A DNA stretch of 64,000 bases from Labia minor (lineage: Eukaryota; Arthropoda; Insecta; Dermaptera; Spongiphoridae), in NCBI GenBank assembly GCA_963082975.1, contig OY720344.1:88350107-88414106 (forward strand), in the 5' to 3' direction. The stretch's first letter is position 1, and each line of letters opens with the position of its first letter. The position numbers and the translations under genes are program-made. The notes beneath the pieces are model-generated. The model was given only the letters and a program-made list of their open reading frames with translations, searched no databases and had not been told where the DNA came from. Positions 48,346 through 60,762 of the stretch are shown one piece after another.

Positions 48346-49113
48346 ACATTAAAGTGATTATCATTATTATTAATCATATTCTTAAGCTTTCTTAAATATG
48401 TATAAATTCCCAACTAAAATTAATATAATAAATAATTACAAGATTTAATATACTATATATAGGTTATAATTATATATGGATTAATTTTTAATTAATTTCT
48501 GTCCAAAATATAAATTTTGATATTCTTATTCGGATGTATTTACGATATATCTTATATATAAACTGAAAATAATGATAAAGATGAACAAGGGATGCTCTTT
48601 TGTTGTTTCATAATAAAAGTGGAAAAGATAAAAGAAACATTAAACAAACATTCCGAGGATTTGTCTGATAAAAATAAAATAATCTTCTTGCCCTTGTCTT
48701 CTAGTTCTTTCTTTCAAGCTCTCTCACTTTCTTCCCATACAATCTCTTTCCTCATCTCCTTTGATTTCTATTCAAAGAAAGCTTTCAATTAATTTTAATT
48801 GTATCTTAAATAGAAACGGGAGAAGATTTATTGACACATATAGGCCTTGAAATTAAGTAGATAATTCCAAAAAGACTTGAGACCAATGTTAAAAATAAAT
48901 AAATAAGTAAAATGAGATCATTTAAGATCAGTAGCTTCATGAGAAAAAGTTCATCTTTGAGATGACATTAAAGTATAAAATATTTATATATGTAAGATAT
49001 TAACATTCCTAATTTCATAAACATTTCCCAATTCAAATTTTACAAATGTTATTGTAAATTAAAAAAAAACAAATTATAAATTACATAAATTTAGAAAATT
49101 AATTTTAATAAAG

Positions 49114-49275
49114 GAGGCAGCTTGGCCAAGAGTATAGCGTGGCAATTTTCTAAACAAGAAGTCGGCGTTCGATTCCAACTTAGAACAAATTTTTCAAATA
49201 AATTCAATTTAATATCAGCTGCCTCCGGCTCCAGTAACTGTTAGTGAAGGGAGACGGCATCTTAAGAAGAAGAAT
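49114..49275 (+). mobile_element. tRNA-derived SINE, internally deleted
   Basis: It is the same family as 21476-21736: GGAGGCAGCTTGGCCAAGAG with A box TTGGCCAAGAG, B box GTTCGATTCC, CAGCTGCCTCCGGCTCCAG, and an AAGAAGAAG tail. The central GGAAACCACC portion is missing. Flanks are similar A/T-rich strings but not a clean duplication. Confidence 0.85.
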
Positions 49276-49279
49276 TTAA

Positions 49280-49955
49280 ATAAAATACTTTAATAATAAG
49301 TTATAAAAGTAATTGATTTCTAGTAATCATGTTAATTTTTTAATAACTGATTTGTGAATTTAAATTTTTTTTTTAATATAAATTACCTAATTAATAATAC
49401 ATTTGGAGATAAAAATTTAAAAATTATTTTTAATTGTAAAGATAAAGGAAATTTTGGTAGTTTTTGGTTAGAACATTATATATGTAATATCTTATAATTT
49501 CTTATAAATAATTCACCAATATTAAATTCGAACAGAAAGTTTTCATTTTAAGGTAAAATGGAAAACTTCAATAAAAGGAGAAATTTCCAAAGTCAAACAA
49601 GTATTTCGAAATTGACAAGTCGATTTTACAAAACCATCTTCTTTTATTGTCTTAGAATTTACAAATTCTTTGAAAGAAGTTTAATTTTCTTTTTGTTTTA
49701 TTTATTTATTTTTTTATATTTCCAAAACTTTTTCTCTAGTTGATCTTTTTTGAATTGAGATGAATCAATTATGGAGACGATGTTTTTTTTATTTTATATT
49801 TTATTAAAACATCCCATCCTTGATAGCTTTATAATTTCTGGCAGTAATTCATTTGCATTGTTGAATTTCGAATGTAATTAATGGTTTGATAGGCATGACG
49901 TTTTATTTACTTATTAACTAGAATGATAAACAAATTCAAATGGATGGTTGTCAGT
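49280..49955. other. AT-rich intron sequence next to the complexin exon
   Basis: The frame 49558-49743 is low-complexity and not supported as coding. The complexin donor lies at the right edge. Confidence 0.5.
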
Positions 49956-49958
49956 TAC

Positions 49959-50119
49959 CTTGTCTCTGATTTCCTGGCGCATCTTCTCTCGTTCTTCCTC
50001 CATCTTCCGGTGTTTCTCCTTGCGTCGTTCTTCGGCTTCCCGGATAGCTTCCAACCGCTCCCGTTCTGCCTCCTCCTCCTTCTCCTTATCGTCGCCATCA
50101 TCGTCACCTCCGACAGCAC
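49959..50119 (-). CDS. cpx: Complexin exon: acidic/accessory segment and SNARE-binding central helix
   Basis: Complexin is a small presynaptic protein whose central helix binds the groove of the assembled SNARE bundle and clamps or promotes vesicle fusion. On the minus strand the exon follows a TTGTTACAG acceptor and ends in AAG before GTAACT. It completes a split Gly codon (G|GT) and gives 53 full codons. An acidic stretch AVGGDDDGDD comes first, then a charged accessory helix (KEKEEEAERERLEAIREAEE), then the central helix HRKMEEEREKMRQEIRDK. The Met, Arg, Arg and Ile positions that contact SNAREs in known complexins are kept; His stands where vertebrates have Tyr. The exon ends at a codon boundary inside the central helix, and the next coding base is the Tyr codon at 13318. 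It is far more GC-rich than its surroundings. The upstream exon with the MAAF-type N-terminus was not found. No other protein family fits this arrangement. Confidence 0.95.
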
Positions 50120-50427
50120 CTGTAACAAGAATAAATTATTAGATCAAGAATTACTTAAATTAGAATGTATTAATGGACTTGATAATATAGGATATTACTC
50201 TATATTCTGATGAATGTTTAGGTAGTTGATTTAATTTCATGATTAGTATGTTAGTAAAATATTTTAAAATAAAAGATCTTTATGAAATACCATTTAGGAA
50301 AGAAACAAGTATTTTAGCATAAAAACAAAATTTATTTAATAAAAATAATTATAAATATATTTTAAGTTTAATATAAATAATAATATGATTTTAAGAGAAA
50401 TAGAACATTCTTTAATCTAATAAATGG

Positions 50428-50690
50428 GTGAATAAATCGTTTGTGAACTATAAACATAATCATCCTTTATTCGTTTTTATTAATGAATTTATTGATTTAG
50501 TTAATTTATTCATATTAATCTATCTATCTATGTGCCTTTATAAATATCGAAAAGTCTTGGTCGCAGCATCCACACTCCTCCAAATGTCCTTATCCAGAGC
50601 TAGGTCTGTCCAACTTCAACTCTCCTCCAACTCCCTCAACTTCCTCCTTATCTACCCACCGCTTTATTGGTCTTCCTATTCCAATAGATT
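50428..50690 (-). mobile_element. LINE 3'-end copy on minus strand
   Basis: It shares its 3' UTR (AATAAATCGTTTGTGAACTA) and C-terminal coding sequence (GGTCGCAGCATCCACACTCC on the plus strand) with 48070-48345. Small deletions break the frame. It lies 309 bases upstream of the SNARE-binding exon in transcript terms. Confidence 0.8.
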
Positions 50691-50699
50691 GTAATTGGG

Positions 50700-52470
50700 A
50701 AACTTCTAGACTCTAAAAACGTCTAGTCATATATCTCCATCTGTTCCTAACATATCTCCATCCAATATCTATTCTCTCCTAATTCTTTCTTTTTACTGTG
50801 TGCCCTTGGTTAGTCTCTCTTCCCACTTTTAATAACTTTTAATAACCTAGTCTGGTTCCTTGTCACGCCCTCTCCTATTTTATGACCCTAACTATATTGG
50901 TAGATTCATAAATGGTATGCATTATTCGACATTTTTCAGTGATGTAACCCTTTTACGGTTCATAAAATTCCAATTTTCAAATTTCCTAGATCATCATCTA
51001 TTTTTGTCCCCAAAGTTTATGGATGAGACTTCATACACTGATAATACAATCGGCAAAATGATAGTTTTGTACTAATACAATCACCACTAATTAAAATTAT
51101 TTTATTTATAGTCTTTGCAGTGTTTTATTAAAAGAATTTCAGATTTATAATTTGAAGGTATAAACAAAATAATTGAATTAATAAAAAGATGTCGAGACTA
51201 GAAGTTGTTTTTTTATACACGGATCACTTTCATTGGACATTTTATATATTATTCAACTTTCAATGTATATTCTCAAATGAAAAACATTTAATGAAAACAT
51301 GTTTATAAAAAAAAACGATCGATTAGAAAATTATAGAGAATGAATAGTAAGAGACTTGAAAAATAATGAATTCATTTTCTGAATCTTTTTTTGTAGTGTT
51401 GTATTTAACTATATGTATGTCATATTTTGTTGGTGAAAGGTAAAGATATTTGGGGGAGGAAATCGATTTCTAACAAAATTTAAAAATAGACAAGTTCATA
51501 AATTATATTTAGCAATTGGTTCAATAAAGATTTATTTATTAGGAGGAGGAGAGAGAGAGATTATAGGTCAAAAAGGATAGAAGAGAATAAGAACTTTCGG
51601 GAGGAGTAAGGGGATGGGGGTTGAAAACGAAACTTATTCTCAAAAAGGTCACGAATCTCACAGAGTGAAGGATAATAAGAAAATTATTTTTTATTTTATA
51701 AATATAACATTGATTTTTTAGCTTCGGAATTATTTAAATTTAAATTTAGATATCGAAATGAATTTAAATTTAGATATTGAAATGAGCATTTTGGATATTA
51801 TGGTATTAATTTATTTTGAAAATTAATAAAAAAAGCAAAAAATAGTAAAATGAAATTAATTTAATTTTATTTAATGAAAAAGTATTTATTTATTGGTTTC
51901 GTTAAGTTAATTCGAAAATATGCATGCAATATTAGGCGTGCTATTTATAATACTAGTTAAAAGTTAATTAAAATAAAAAAAATGAATAAATTTAATTATT
52001 AGAGATTGAAGGATGATTAGGACGAGAAAAGTAGATTATTTAAATATTTAAATAGGAATAATTCAGAAATTTAAAATCCATTTTACATTGAATTGAAGTG
52101 ATTCATAATAAAACAAATAAAAACAAATACATATAGTTAGTATAATTTTATCATCATATTATTTTTAAGGATTTTATTTTATAATACAATAACAGAATAT
52201 TTCACGAATAAGAAATTTTTAGAATTGTTATTTGTTTTGTATCAATTATTTCAAACATTAATATTATAAAAGTGAAAGATCCAAATGTTTCATGTTTATA
52301 TAAACAAATTATCGAATTTAAAGAAAATGAAAATCTCGTTATGATGGTTCATTTGATTAATTAACAATATATAATATAATCCAACTGGAAAACAAATTAA
52401 AATAACAAATAATTAAGCAACTTTTTCACAGTCATTCTATTATAAAATTATATCTTTTGGTCATTAAATA
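50700..52470. other. AT-rich stretch; first part may continue the LINE copy
   Basis: Positions 50700-50880 are pyrimidine-rich and could be diverged LINE coding sequence. The remainder has no recognisable feature apart from a GA-rich patch at 51540-51620. Confidence 0.4.
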
Positions 52471-52527
52471 TATACAATATATATATATATATATATATAT
52501 ATGAATAAAAAAGGTCAATAGAAAGGA

Positions 52528-52716
52528 TTGTGTGGTTTAAAGTGGTGGTTGTATCTTGATATATTTATTGAGCCGGCTGTAACTTTGCTTGAAGGCAAAA
52601 ACCAACCCTCAAGTAATACAGCAATTGAAAGATATATGACTATAAAATCCCTCCTGGACAAGAATGTAAGCCAACATTTTTTTAATGGTGATTTTTTCGT
52701 CAAAGAAGAAATATAG
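52528..52716 (+). pseudogene. Unassigned coding-like frame
   Basis: The frame reads WWLYLDIFIEPAVTLLEGKN then QPSSNTAIERYMTIKSLLDK and has balanced amino-acid composition unlike AT-rich noise. I recognise no family and see no gene context. It is probably a fragment of a transposon gene. Confidence 0.3.
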
Positions 52717-53178
52717 CTAGTCTATAAAAGTTAGGTTTTGCATTTAAATCAAATTCGATAAGTATTATAAATAGCCCAATTTAAATATAATATATATGGA
52801 TGTATATTTAGATCCAATGACCCAGAAATAAATAACCTGATATGTTCCGATACGACCCCTTTATATCTTATCATCTACAATACAGGCATCCACATTAAAC
52901 TATTTTTTTTTATTCTAATAATAATTTTTATTATTTTTTAGAATCTGTGTTTTATAACAATTTCAGATTCCATTTGATTGTTTCTGAATTTTCACTGCAC
53001 TTTGTGAATGACTTTTGATAACATGAATTTTTAATAATTTCTAATGATAATAATAAATGAGATTGAGATTCTAAAAATAAATATATGGAATATAGAATAT
53101 ATAAATAAAGCTGATAAAATAGTAATAAATTATTATGTCATTATTTTATTAAATAATTTCAAATTTTAGTATGTAGTT

Positions 53179-53457
53179 ACACTATAAAGTTCCAAAAAAG
53201 GACACCCGTAAAAAATTAGGTTTTTTTAGAGCCAAATTGAAAATTTAAAAAAAAAAAGTCTAAAAGTCTGATCGCGAAAAACATTTCACCTTTTTATTTT
53301 AGAGACAAATTGAGAAAATTGAAAAACTTGAATTTAGTACAAACAATATTTGGAAAAAAGGACAAAAGGCGTCCTTACCCGGTTTAAGAAAGGACAAGGA
53401 CAATAAGGTGTTAAAAGAGGACTGCCCTTTCGAAAAAAGAGCAGTTGGCAACCCTAT
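53179..53457. mobile_element. Non-autonomous DNA element (ggttgccaac family)
   Basis: It contains AAGTTCCAAAAAAGGACACC at the left and CAGTTGGCAACCCTAT at the right, with the phrase GGACAAAAGGCGTCC between. ATGTAGTT occurs on both sides (53171-53178 and 53458-53465), an apparent 8-bp duplication, although the left inverted repeat is incomplete. Related pieces lie inside 55892-56355. Confidence 0.6.
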
Positions 53458-53469
53458 ATGTAGTTCTTT

Positions 53470-55880
53470 TCAACCTAATAGCTTGAAAGTATATGCATAA
53501 ATTTAATTATTTAATTTAAAATATATAAATAATTAAATGACTAAAGAAAGAGCATAGCCTTTAAAAAAGGATTTTGTCTAAAAAAAAACATTGTTTGTTT
53601 TTTGTTGTTAATTCAGAGATTTTGTAAAAACGGTTGTAGAAAATGTCCATTTGTTCTTATGAAAGCACTAAAGAAGCTCAAACACAAAAATACACCATAC
53701 AGGGTTCGTTAATTAAAAAGAAAAGAAGCATTATACAATATCACTCTTTTAGCTTTTAATTCAATGCTACAATAAATTTCTATTCCAGTGGGATTTCATT
53801 CATTTCTTTAACCCTTTTTGATATACCCATATGTGATATGATAATGGAAAAATTACTACACCCATTTGAAAATTAAATTTTACTGCATTAATTTTTTTAC
53901 ATCTCATTTATTTATTATGAATTATGGCAATGTATTTATACATGCACCCTATATACATATATTTATGAAGTAAAAAATTAAATTTCAGATATCAATTTTA
54001 TAAAAGGTTTAATATTAAATTATTTTTTTTTTTATTTTTATTTTAATAGAAAACTGATCTGTCAGGTTTCAAAAGTGTTTGAAATATGAATATAAAATAA
54101 AATTTTAATTATAAATCAAAATATTTTGTGAAAAAAATATAAATTATCCTCTTGAGAGAAATATTAATATTTTTTTGAAACTGTATTAGTAGTATATTTT
54201 TAAAAAAATAATTTTTTAAAAATTACAGATTTTTCGTTAGATTTTAACACTTAAAAGAGGATGATATAAAAAAAGGGGAAGGGAACTTTATTTCACAAAC
54301 GAGTCCAATTTTTCTTCAAAGTACATAGAATGTATTTTGGGATTTGGGGATGATGTAAATAATTATCACCCATAAAGGATATTTTTTCATTAAGTAATAA
54401 TTCCATTTATTTCTACCTTCTCGTACGTAGACAACAATCTATTCATGCAATTGATTTCTTGATACAAAAGTTTTTTAGATCAAGATTTACTTTAAATTTT
54501 TAAATAAAATAGTAGCTAGAAGAGTTTCAGTTAAAAAAAAACATTAATAAAGTCCGAACTTCTATACCCATAATCCCAAAGGAGTTCTATGATTAAACAT
54601 TAAATATAAATGAACAAACAATCACAAAAAAATTTACAGTTGTGAATTAACCTTCTTACAGTTATGGAGGAATGTCTATTTTTACACGATTTAACACAGC
54701 AACTGACCACTGTTTATGTTTATTAAATGACATTAAATGACTGACACTTTATCATAAACAAAAAGTTCAAACGTCCAAACGTCAAATGAATAATATAGAT
54801 TTTAAATATACTCTCTTCATTAAAAAAAATTGTCAATATGATTAAAATTTTAAAATATACCATAATTGGGTCCTGGTCAGAATGATTATGTACATATTGA
54901 CAGGATTTCTTTGATTTACGTAGAATTTTAATTCGCTCAGGGAGTGATTAAAGTTAAAATATATTTTCAATTTAATAAACATCAATTATAATATGAAATT
55001 GAATAACGTTGTTTAAAAAAAATCATTGGATTACATCCGATTTAATTTATAAATAACTTTTAGCCTTCTTTCAATCCATGAGAAAAGGTTGTCTCTTAAA
55101 AACAGGGTGATTGATAGTCTCTATTCATAAATCATATTTGACATTGATCGTCGTCCTTCACCACAATTTGCGGTGTCGGGGTTATCTCGGTCAGTTTGTA
55201 AAAGTTCTTTCCATCAAATCAAGCCAACCATCATGGATTACAGAATTCATGTAACAATTTTGTTAAAAGTGATGTTAAACATTCCACTTAATAGATGATA
55301 TGATTAACATAAAAAAAATATTTCATAATTTATAAAGACTAACTTTTTCCTATTGTACATTTTTCAAAATAAAGAAATATCTCTAAAAGAGTCTGAATTT
55401 AACATTTATAAATTTTATTACAATAACTTCAACATTTTAAATATTTAAATTCAGAAAAGAGAAGATTATTATTGATGAAATATTAGTATATCCCAAGGGT
55501 GAAATTAAAACTGTTAGTTCATTTTTTTCATCAATTAATTTAAATGATGAGATAAAGATGAGATCTTATGGGAATATTATATATAGCGAGAAATTGCATG
55601 ATATTTATATGTTTTCCCAAATATAATAGTTATACTATTGAGACTAGGCATATGGCTCGAATTAGTCAGAAAAGATTAGTAAAAAGTTTAGGTTTATGAA
55701 GAAACCTATATATACATATATACCTATAAATAAATGGGATACATTTGGGAGAAGTTGAAGTTGGGTTGAAGGAATGTAATCATAGCAGACAAAGATTAGT
55801 ATTATTTCTGAATAATTATAATTTAAACAAAATTTTCTATTTCACAAATGATAAAAATGAGATTATTATTAGTAAGAACA
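53470..55880. other. Mostly featureless AT-rich stretch
   Basis: A mixed patch at 55140-55250 (GCGGTGTCGGGGTTATCTCG) has no recognised identity. No gene is visible. Confidence 0.45.
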
Positions 55881-55891
55881 TTTATTATTAT

Positions 55892-56355
55892 CAGGGGCGG
55901 ACTAAGGCCTAGGCAACATAGGCACTTGCCTAGGGTCCGTAATTTTTGGAGGCCCGAATCTGAAAATCAAATAGGCCTTCATACTATATTTTTGAAAAAT
56001 AGGTTTGAACCTTTTTTGGAAAGGACAGTCCTGTTTTAACACCTTATTGTCCTTGTCCTTTTTTAAACTAGGGAAGGATGCCTTTTGTCCTTTTTTAACA
56101 CATTTTTTTCCAATTTTTTGAATATGGTTCTAAAAAAAAAAGTAAAATGTATGCTTCTAAAAAAAACTAAATTAACTTCCCGGTCGGCATATACCTAGGG
56201 TTCCCAATAGACCTTTTTGGAAAGGACAGTCCTTTTTAAATACTCTCGACTGCCCTAATTGTAAGTGTACCTAATTTTATAAGGGTGTCCTTTTTTGGAA
56301 CTTTTTAGAGTTGGCAACCCTACCTAGGGCCCACTTTAGCCCTAGTCCGCCACTG
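55892..56355. mobile_element. hAT element with nested fragments and 8-bp duplication ATTATTAT
   Basis: Ends CAGGGGCGGACTAAGGCCTA and CTTTAGCCCTAGTCCGCCAC plus TG form inverted repeats. ATTATTAT flanks at 55884-55891 and 56356-56363 (a low-complexity octamer, so weaker evidence than elsewhere). Inside, about 56007-56165 and 56210-56323 are two pieces of the ggttgccaac family seen at 53179-53457, with GGAAAGGACAGTCCT motifs in both. Confidence 0.78.
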
Positions 56356-56369
56356 ATTATTATTAAATA

Positions 56370-57955
56370 TTAAATATATGACGGATACCAAATAGTACTA
56401 ATTCCGAACTTTTTCCGGAATTTGAAAAATATGGTTTAATAATTGAGGATTAACTTAATAAAAAAATGGAGTGGGCTTAAATCTCCAATAATCCTTAAAA
56501 AAACAATAAACAAATTCAATCGAATATTAAAAATTCATATTTAATAAATTTATCAATATTTTATATAGAACAAAATATTCAATATGTATTTATTAATTTT
56601 ACGTTATTAGAAAATACTATAAATAGTATTTGAAAGAAAGAGAACAAAAGTTTGCCTTTTATATGAAAAATAAGTTTTAACTGTTTAACTTTGCCCTTAT
56701 CGCATACTTTACTGTCCTTTATGTAATCCGGTGGTTGAATTTGAATACCTCCTTTCGGAATGCAATCGATACGCTCCTTAGAAGGATTTCGGAATGAAAT
56801 ATCCATTATTTTTTTTTTAGTTAATGTTGCTTTATTGGCCCGGGAAGATAAAATAAAATAATTGATTTCCGTTTCCACTCTCTTTTTATGTCGGAACAAT
56901 CAAAGGCACTAAAATGATGAAGGTGGGGTAGATACAGAAGAAGGGGTGAGGGAATGGGAGGAGGACGGAGCCTTTGAGCTTTGAGACGCCCTCTCTCCAT
57001 TTCAAATTACCACAAGCCAAATTGAGCATCAAAGCCCCCTCTTGAATCATTTTACTTTTGATGCTAGATATTAGCAATTGAATTTATATAAAGTATTTTT
57101 TTTTCTAAGTACACAATTTCCTTTTTTTTTTTATTAACTAAATTTAAAATTCATTATATTTTAATATTTGTTAATTAACTTCTGCGGAAACAAAAAAAAA
57201 AAATAAAATAAAATAAAATAAAAATAAAAAAATAAAAAAATAAAAAAATAAAAAATAAAATAAAGAACAAAAAACAATTTATTGAAAAAAGTGATTTAAA
57301 TATAAAAAAAAGATATATGAATAATAGACAAAAGATACAATCAAAAATTAAGAGTAAAATAAATTTCCTAACAATTATAAAAAAAATTAATATATTTTTA
57401 TTATTATAAAGAATCTTTATTTATTACAATATTAATTTTTTAAATATATGATATAATAATTCATATCATTGAGAATTATAGAATTTAAAATATTGAAAGA
57501 CAATTTATAATTGAATCAATATTTTATTTATTGAACAAAGAATAAAGATTAATTAAAAAATAACGTTTTGATATTATAAGTTCTTTCTAAATGAATGAGA
57601 CTACTTTAATTCGGTTTTAAAAAAAGCATTTAAAATAAAACAATTTAATTTAAATAAAGAAGGATGGAGATCACAAAAACGAATGGTTAGAAGGAAAATA
57701 TCGATTTTAATAACCAATCTCTGATTTAATACTTTTAATTATCATATATTAATCTAACTTATCGTACCTGTGCATGCATTAGCTTAATATTATTAGGCTG
57801 ACAGAATACTTAATTTAGTAAAAGTAAAGTTTAACGTTGATAATTACTTGAATAAACGTAAAGAATTTCATTATTAGAATAATTTCAAAAGTCAATTTGT
57901 CTATTTTCAGAAGTTAAATTTTTTTAATTTTTATATATAATATTTTAATTTCATC
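56370..57955. other. AT-rich stretch with a low-complexity tract
   Basis: An AAATAAAATAAAA tract runs at about 57190-57265. Frames 56579-56899 and 56886-57077 on the minus strand lie in slightly less AT-rich sequence but show no domain. Confidence 0.45.
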
Positions 57956-57959
57956 TTTC

Positions 57960-58755
57960 TGAACTGCTGTTCTCAAACAGACCACGGGGCAGAATTAAAA
58001 TTTGACATATTTTGTAAACGACTTTGCCGAGATTTAGATCGAATTCTTCAAAACCCTTTCTTAGTGAACACTAAGACCCAAGAGCAAAATATTATGTTCC
58101 AAATTTCGTGGATTTTGAAATGTCAAGATGGTGAATGAATGAATGACTAATACAGTCAGTGATATTTGAGCTATATAATGTATATGTGCCACTCACAGAA
58201 GCCAAACCGATTAGCTCCAAATTTTAAAATTTTGCTAGTAATGTAATTTATGTAATCTGCAACATATGAAGTGAATAATGAACTTGATAATCTTAATATT
58301 GCAATGTAATATACAATTTTTTTGTAATCAATAAATCTGAATTTTTAGAAAAGCTCATCTGTCAATAGTATATGTATGAAGTATCATGGCATTTCGTCAA
58401 TTCATTTACAAGCTACAGTTGTTTTAGTGACGCTACTTTCGACTTCTTAAGAAATATGGAATCGCGTCTTAATAAACTGTTGTTCTCGAAGGAGCTGATA
58501 TGGGATAACATTCCTGCATCCACTGCAATGATTGTGTTCACAAGTTTTTCCCATTAAAAAACAATGTTTAAATTTGTTTCCATTTTTTTTATGAAGGCGA
58601 AAGTAGTGTCACTCAAACGACTGTAGCTTATAAACGAATGAACGAAATGTCATGATATTTCATACATAAACTAGTGACAGATGAGCCTCTCGAAATGAGT
58701 CATGTTCACTTTCTAGTGGCGACACATATTGAAAAATCCCGGGAATTTTCATCCC
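57960..58755. mobile_element. Unclassified repeat containing a foldback
   Basis: This mixed-composition block has phrases such as TTCCAAATTTCGTGGATTTT and CAAACCGATTAGCTCCAAAT, typical of dispersed invertebrate repeats. Its right part is the foldback at 58353-58686. The frame 58372-58557 crosses one arm. Confidence 0.45.
58353..58686. repeat. Foldback: 90-bp inverted arms
   Basis: Arms 58353-58442 and 58597-58686 are imperfect reverse complements: GCTCATCTGTCAATAGTATA against the complement of a segment ending GTGACAGATGAGC, and GTGACGCTACTTTCG against CGAAAGTAGTGTCAC. The spacer is 154 bases. Several mismatches indicate age or a structured element. Confidence 0.8.
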
Positions 58756-58759
58756 ATCT

Positions 58760-60755
58760 AGTATATAGATTCCAATTTTGTGAATATAATTATTTTATTT
58801 AAATTTAAGAATTTTTAAAAATTAATTTAAAAAAAAATCTAATTTTACATATTTTTTAACATATATAATGTTATCAACCAATAATTTTTATTTAATTAGT
58901 GAAAGATTTTTACAAAAATATACCTTGGTGGTTTTCATTTTCTGTAATCAAAATTGAAGTTGAACTTTATTAATATAATTACTTTTTTAATCAAATAAAT
59001 TTTTAATACATAAGCTAAAAACTCTTTTAATATTTGATCTAAATTATGTCTTGAAAAAAAATAAAAAAAAATAAAAAAATTTAATGGTTATATTAAAGAC
59101 CCATACTATATGTAGAATAAGTAAAAAAATATTTTTAAATAAAACTCCAATATATATGTTAATAAGTTATTTATAAAACGCTTGCATCTACATAAGATTG
59201 TAATTAAAAGACAAAGAAGGTAGTATATGAAAAGCCAATGGCACTCTTGCTAGTATTTCCATAAATAAGCTTCTGGAGGTGTTAAACCTGCATTGGTTGC
59301 ATCCGTACAAGTGTAGAAGCCATTGAAGGTTTATACAAAACAATACCCTTGAGAGAAGAAAAATTACATTTTACTAGCTCACACAGAAAAAATGTATTTA
59401 ATTTTGTTTTCAAGGAAATAAACATTAGAAAAATTGCTTAATAAAATAAATGGATCAAATGAAAAAGAAAGGAAAAAAATAAAAAATAAAATAAAACTAA
59501 ACAAATAAAATAAAATAAACGAGATTATATTTTTAATCGTGTCTATTAAGTTATCAGTTTAATTATTCAAAAAGAGAAAAATTTATTTTTCTATTAATTA
59601 TTATTATTATTTTGGGATACAAAATATTTTCAAAAACAATTTCATTAATCAACTAATTTTTAAAATATCAATATAAATTATTTAATGTATATAGAGATAT
59701 TATTTTATAGTGAAGAATAGAACGTTTTATTATACCACCAGTATATTCATGTCATCATAATAGTGTTCTTTGTTTTCTATTCCCATCTAATTAATCAGCC
59801 TGACATCACTTGTTAACATGTTACATTACACAAATATTAACAGAGTGATGATAAGAATTCCTAATTTTTAAAATACAAACGACAGAAAACAAATTAATAT
59901 AAAATTATTATTAAAATAAGGAAAAATATTATATTTAAATGAAAAATAATATTATATTTCATTAAAAATAAGTAAAATTTAGAGAAAATCTAGAGAAATC
60001 GAAACCACCGACATGCCACCAAAACATCCCTTCACCTATCTAACGCTCCATCCAACACCTATTCTTTCTCAACTCCCTTATGTGCTTAATGAATGAAATG
60101 ATACTGTCTTCGTATTAATTCAAATAAATTAAATTAAATTAATTAAATTAAATATTTCTTAAAAAAATTTTTTTTAAATAAATAATATCTCTTTGAAAAA
60201 ATATTTATTTTTAAAATGAACAATAATTTTTTATTCTCAAAATTATAATAAAAACAAATAATTTCTAAAAATAAAATATTAAAAAAACGTATTAATTAAA
60301 AACTAAATCTTTGAATATATTTACGAATGATTCATTTTAATATTTCACTTCAATATTAAATTCCAATCAATATAATTTAAGTAAATAATATAAATAAATA
60401 ATAAATCAAAATCTTTTTCAAAATATTATTTATAAAAAATATAAAATTTGAAAAAAATAAATTAATTAAATAAATTAATTATTTTGATATATAAAATATA
60501 AATTTTCTCTGTTATGATATATAAGGGGAAAAATTAATGAAAGGAAATGAATTAGAAAAATATTTTTTGATCCATTTAATTATGGTGTAAATTATATGTT
60601 TTTTTTTGGCTTTTATTATATTTCTCCCTTCAATTGACACTGTTAACTTTTCAGGCCATTAAATGGAAAAAGAAAGAGAGCCTAGTGATATATCATTTCC
60701 TAAAGACAAGATGATTGATAGAGAAGAGAGTGTCAAAATAATTAGCTTGTGATTA
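58760..60755. other. Featureless AT-rich stretch
   Basis: A short CCACCAAAACATCCC-type patch near 60005-60085 is unassigned; otherwise low complexity. Confidence 0.45.
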
Positions 60756-60762
60756 AATGATT

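Larger units (their letters stand above)
13319..49958 (-). other. cpx: 36.6-kb complexin intron
   Basis: The two recognisable complexin exons are joined by this phase-0 intron, with GTAACT as donor at 49958 and CAG as acceptor at 13321-13319. It is very AT-rich and contains no other convincing host exon. Recognisable content is mobile: Penelope-like, SINE, hAT, piggyBac, pogo, Helentron-like and LINE copies, each listed separately. An alternative exon of cpx or a nested small gene cannot be excluded by eye. Confidence 0.88.

Noticed and set aside
49923-50210. Plus-strand frames over the complexin exon
   Set aside because: They are antisense shadows of the minus-strand coding exon.
57190-57265. 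AAATAAAATAAAA tract as a retroelement tail
   Set aside because: No element body adjoins it; low-complexity A-rich sequence is common here.
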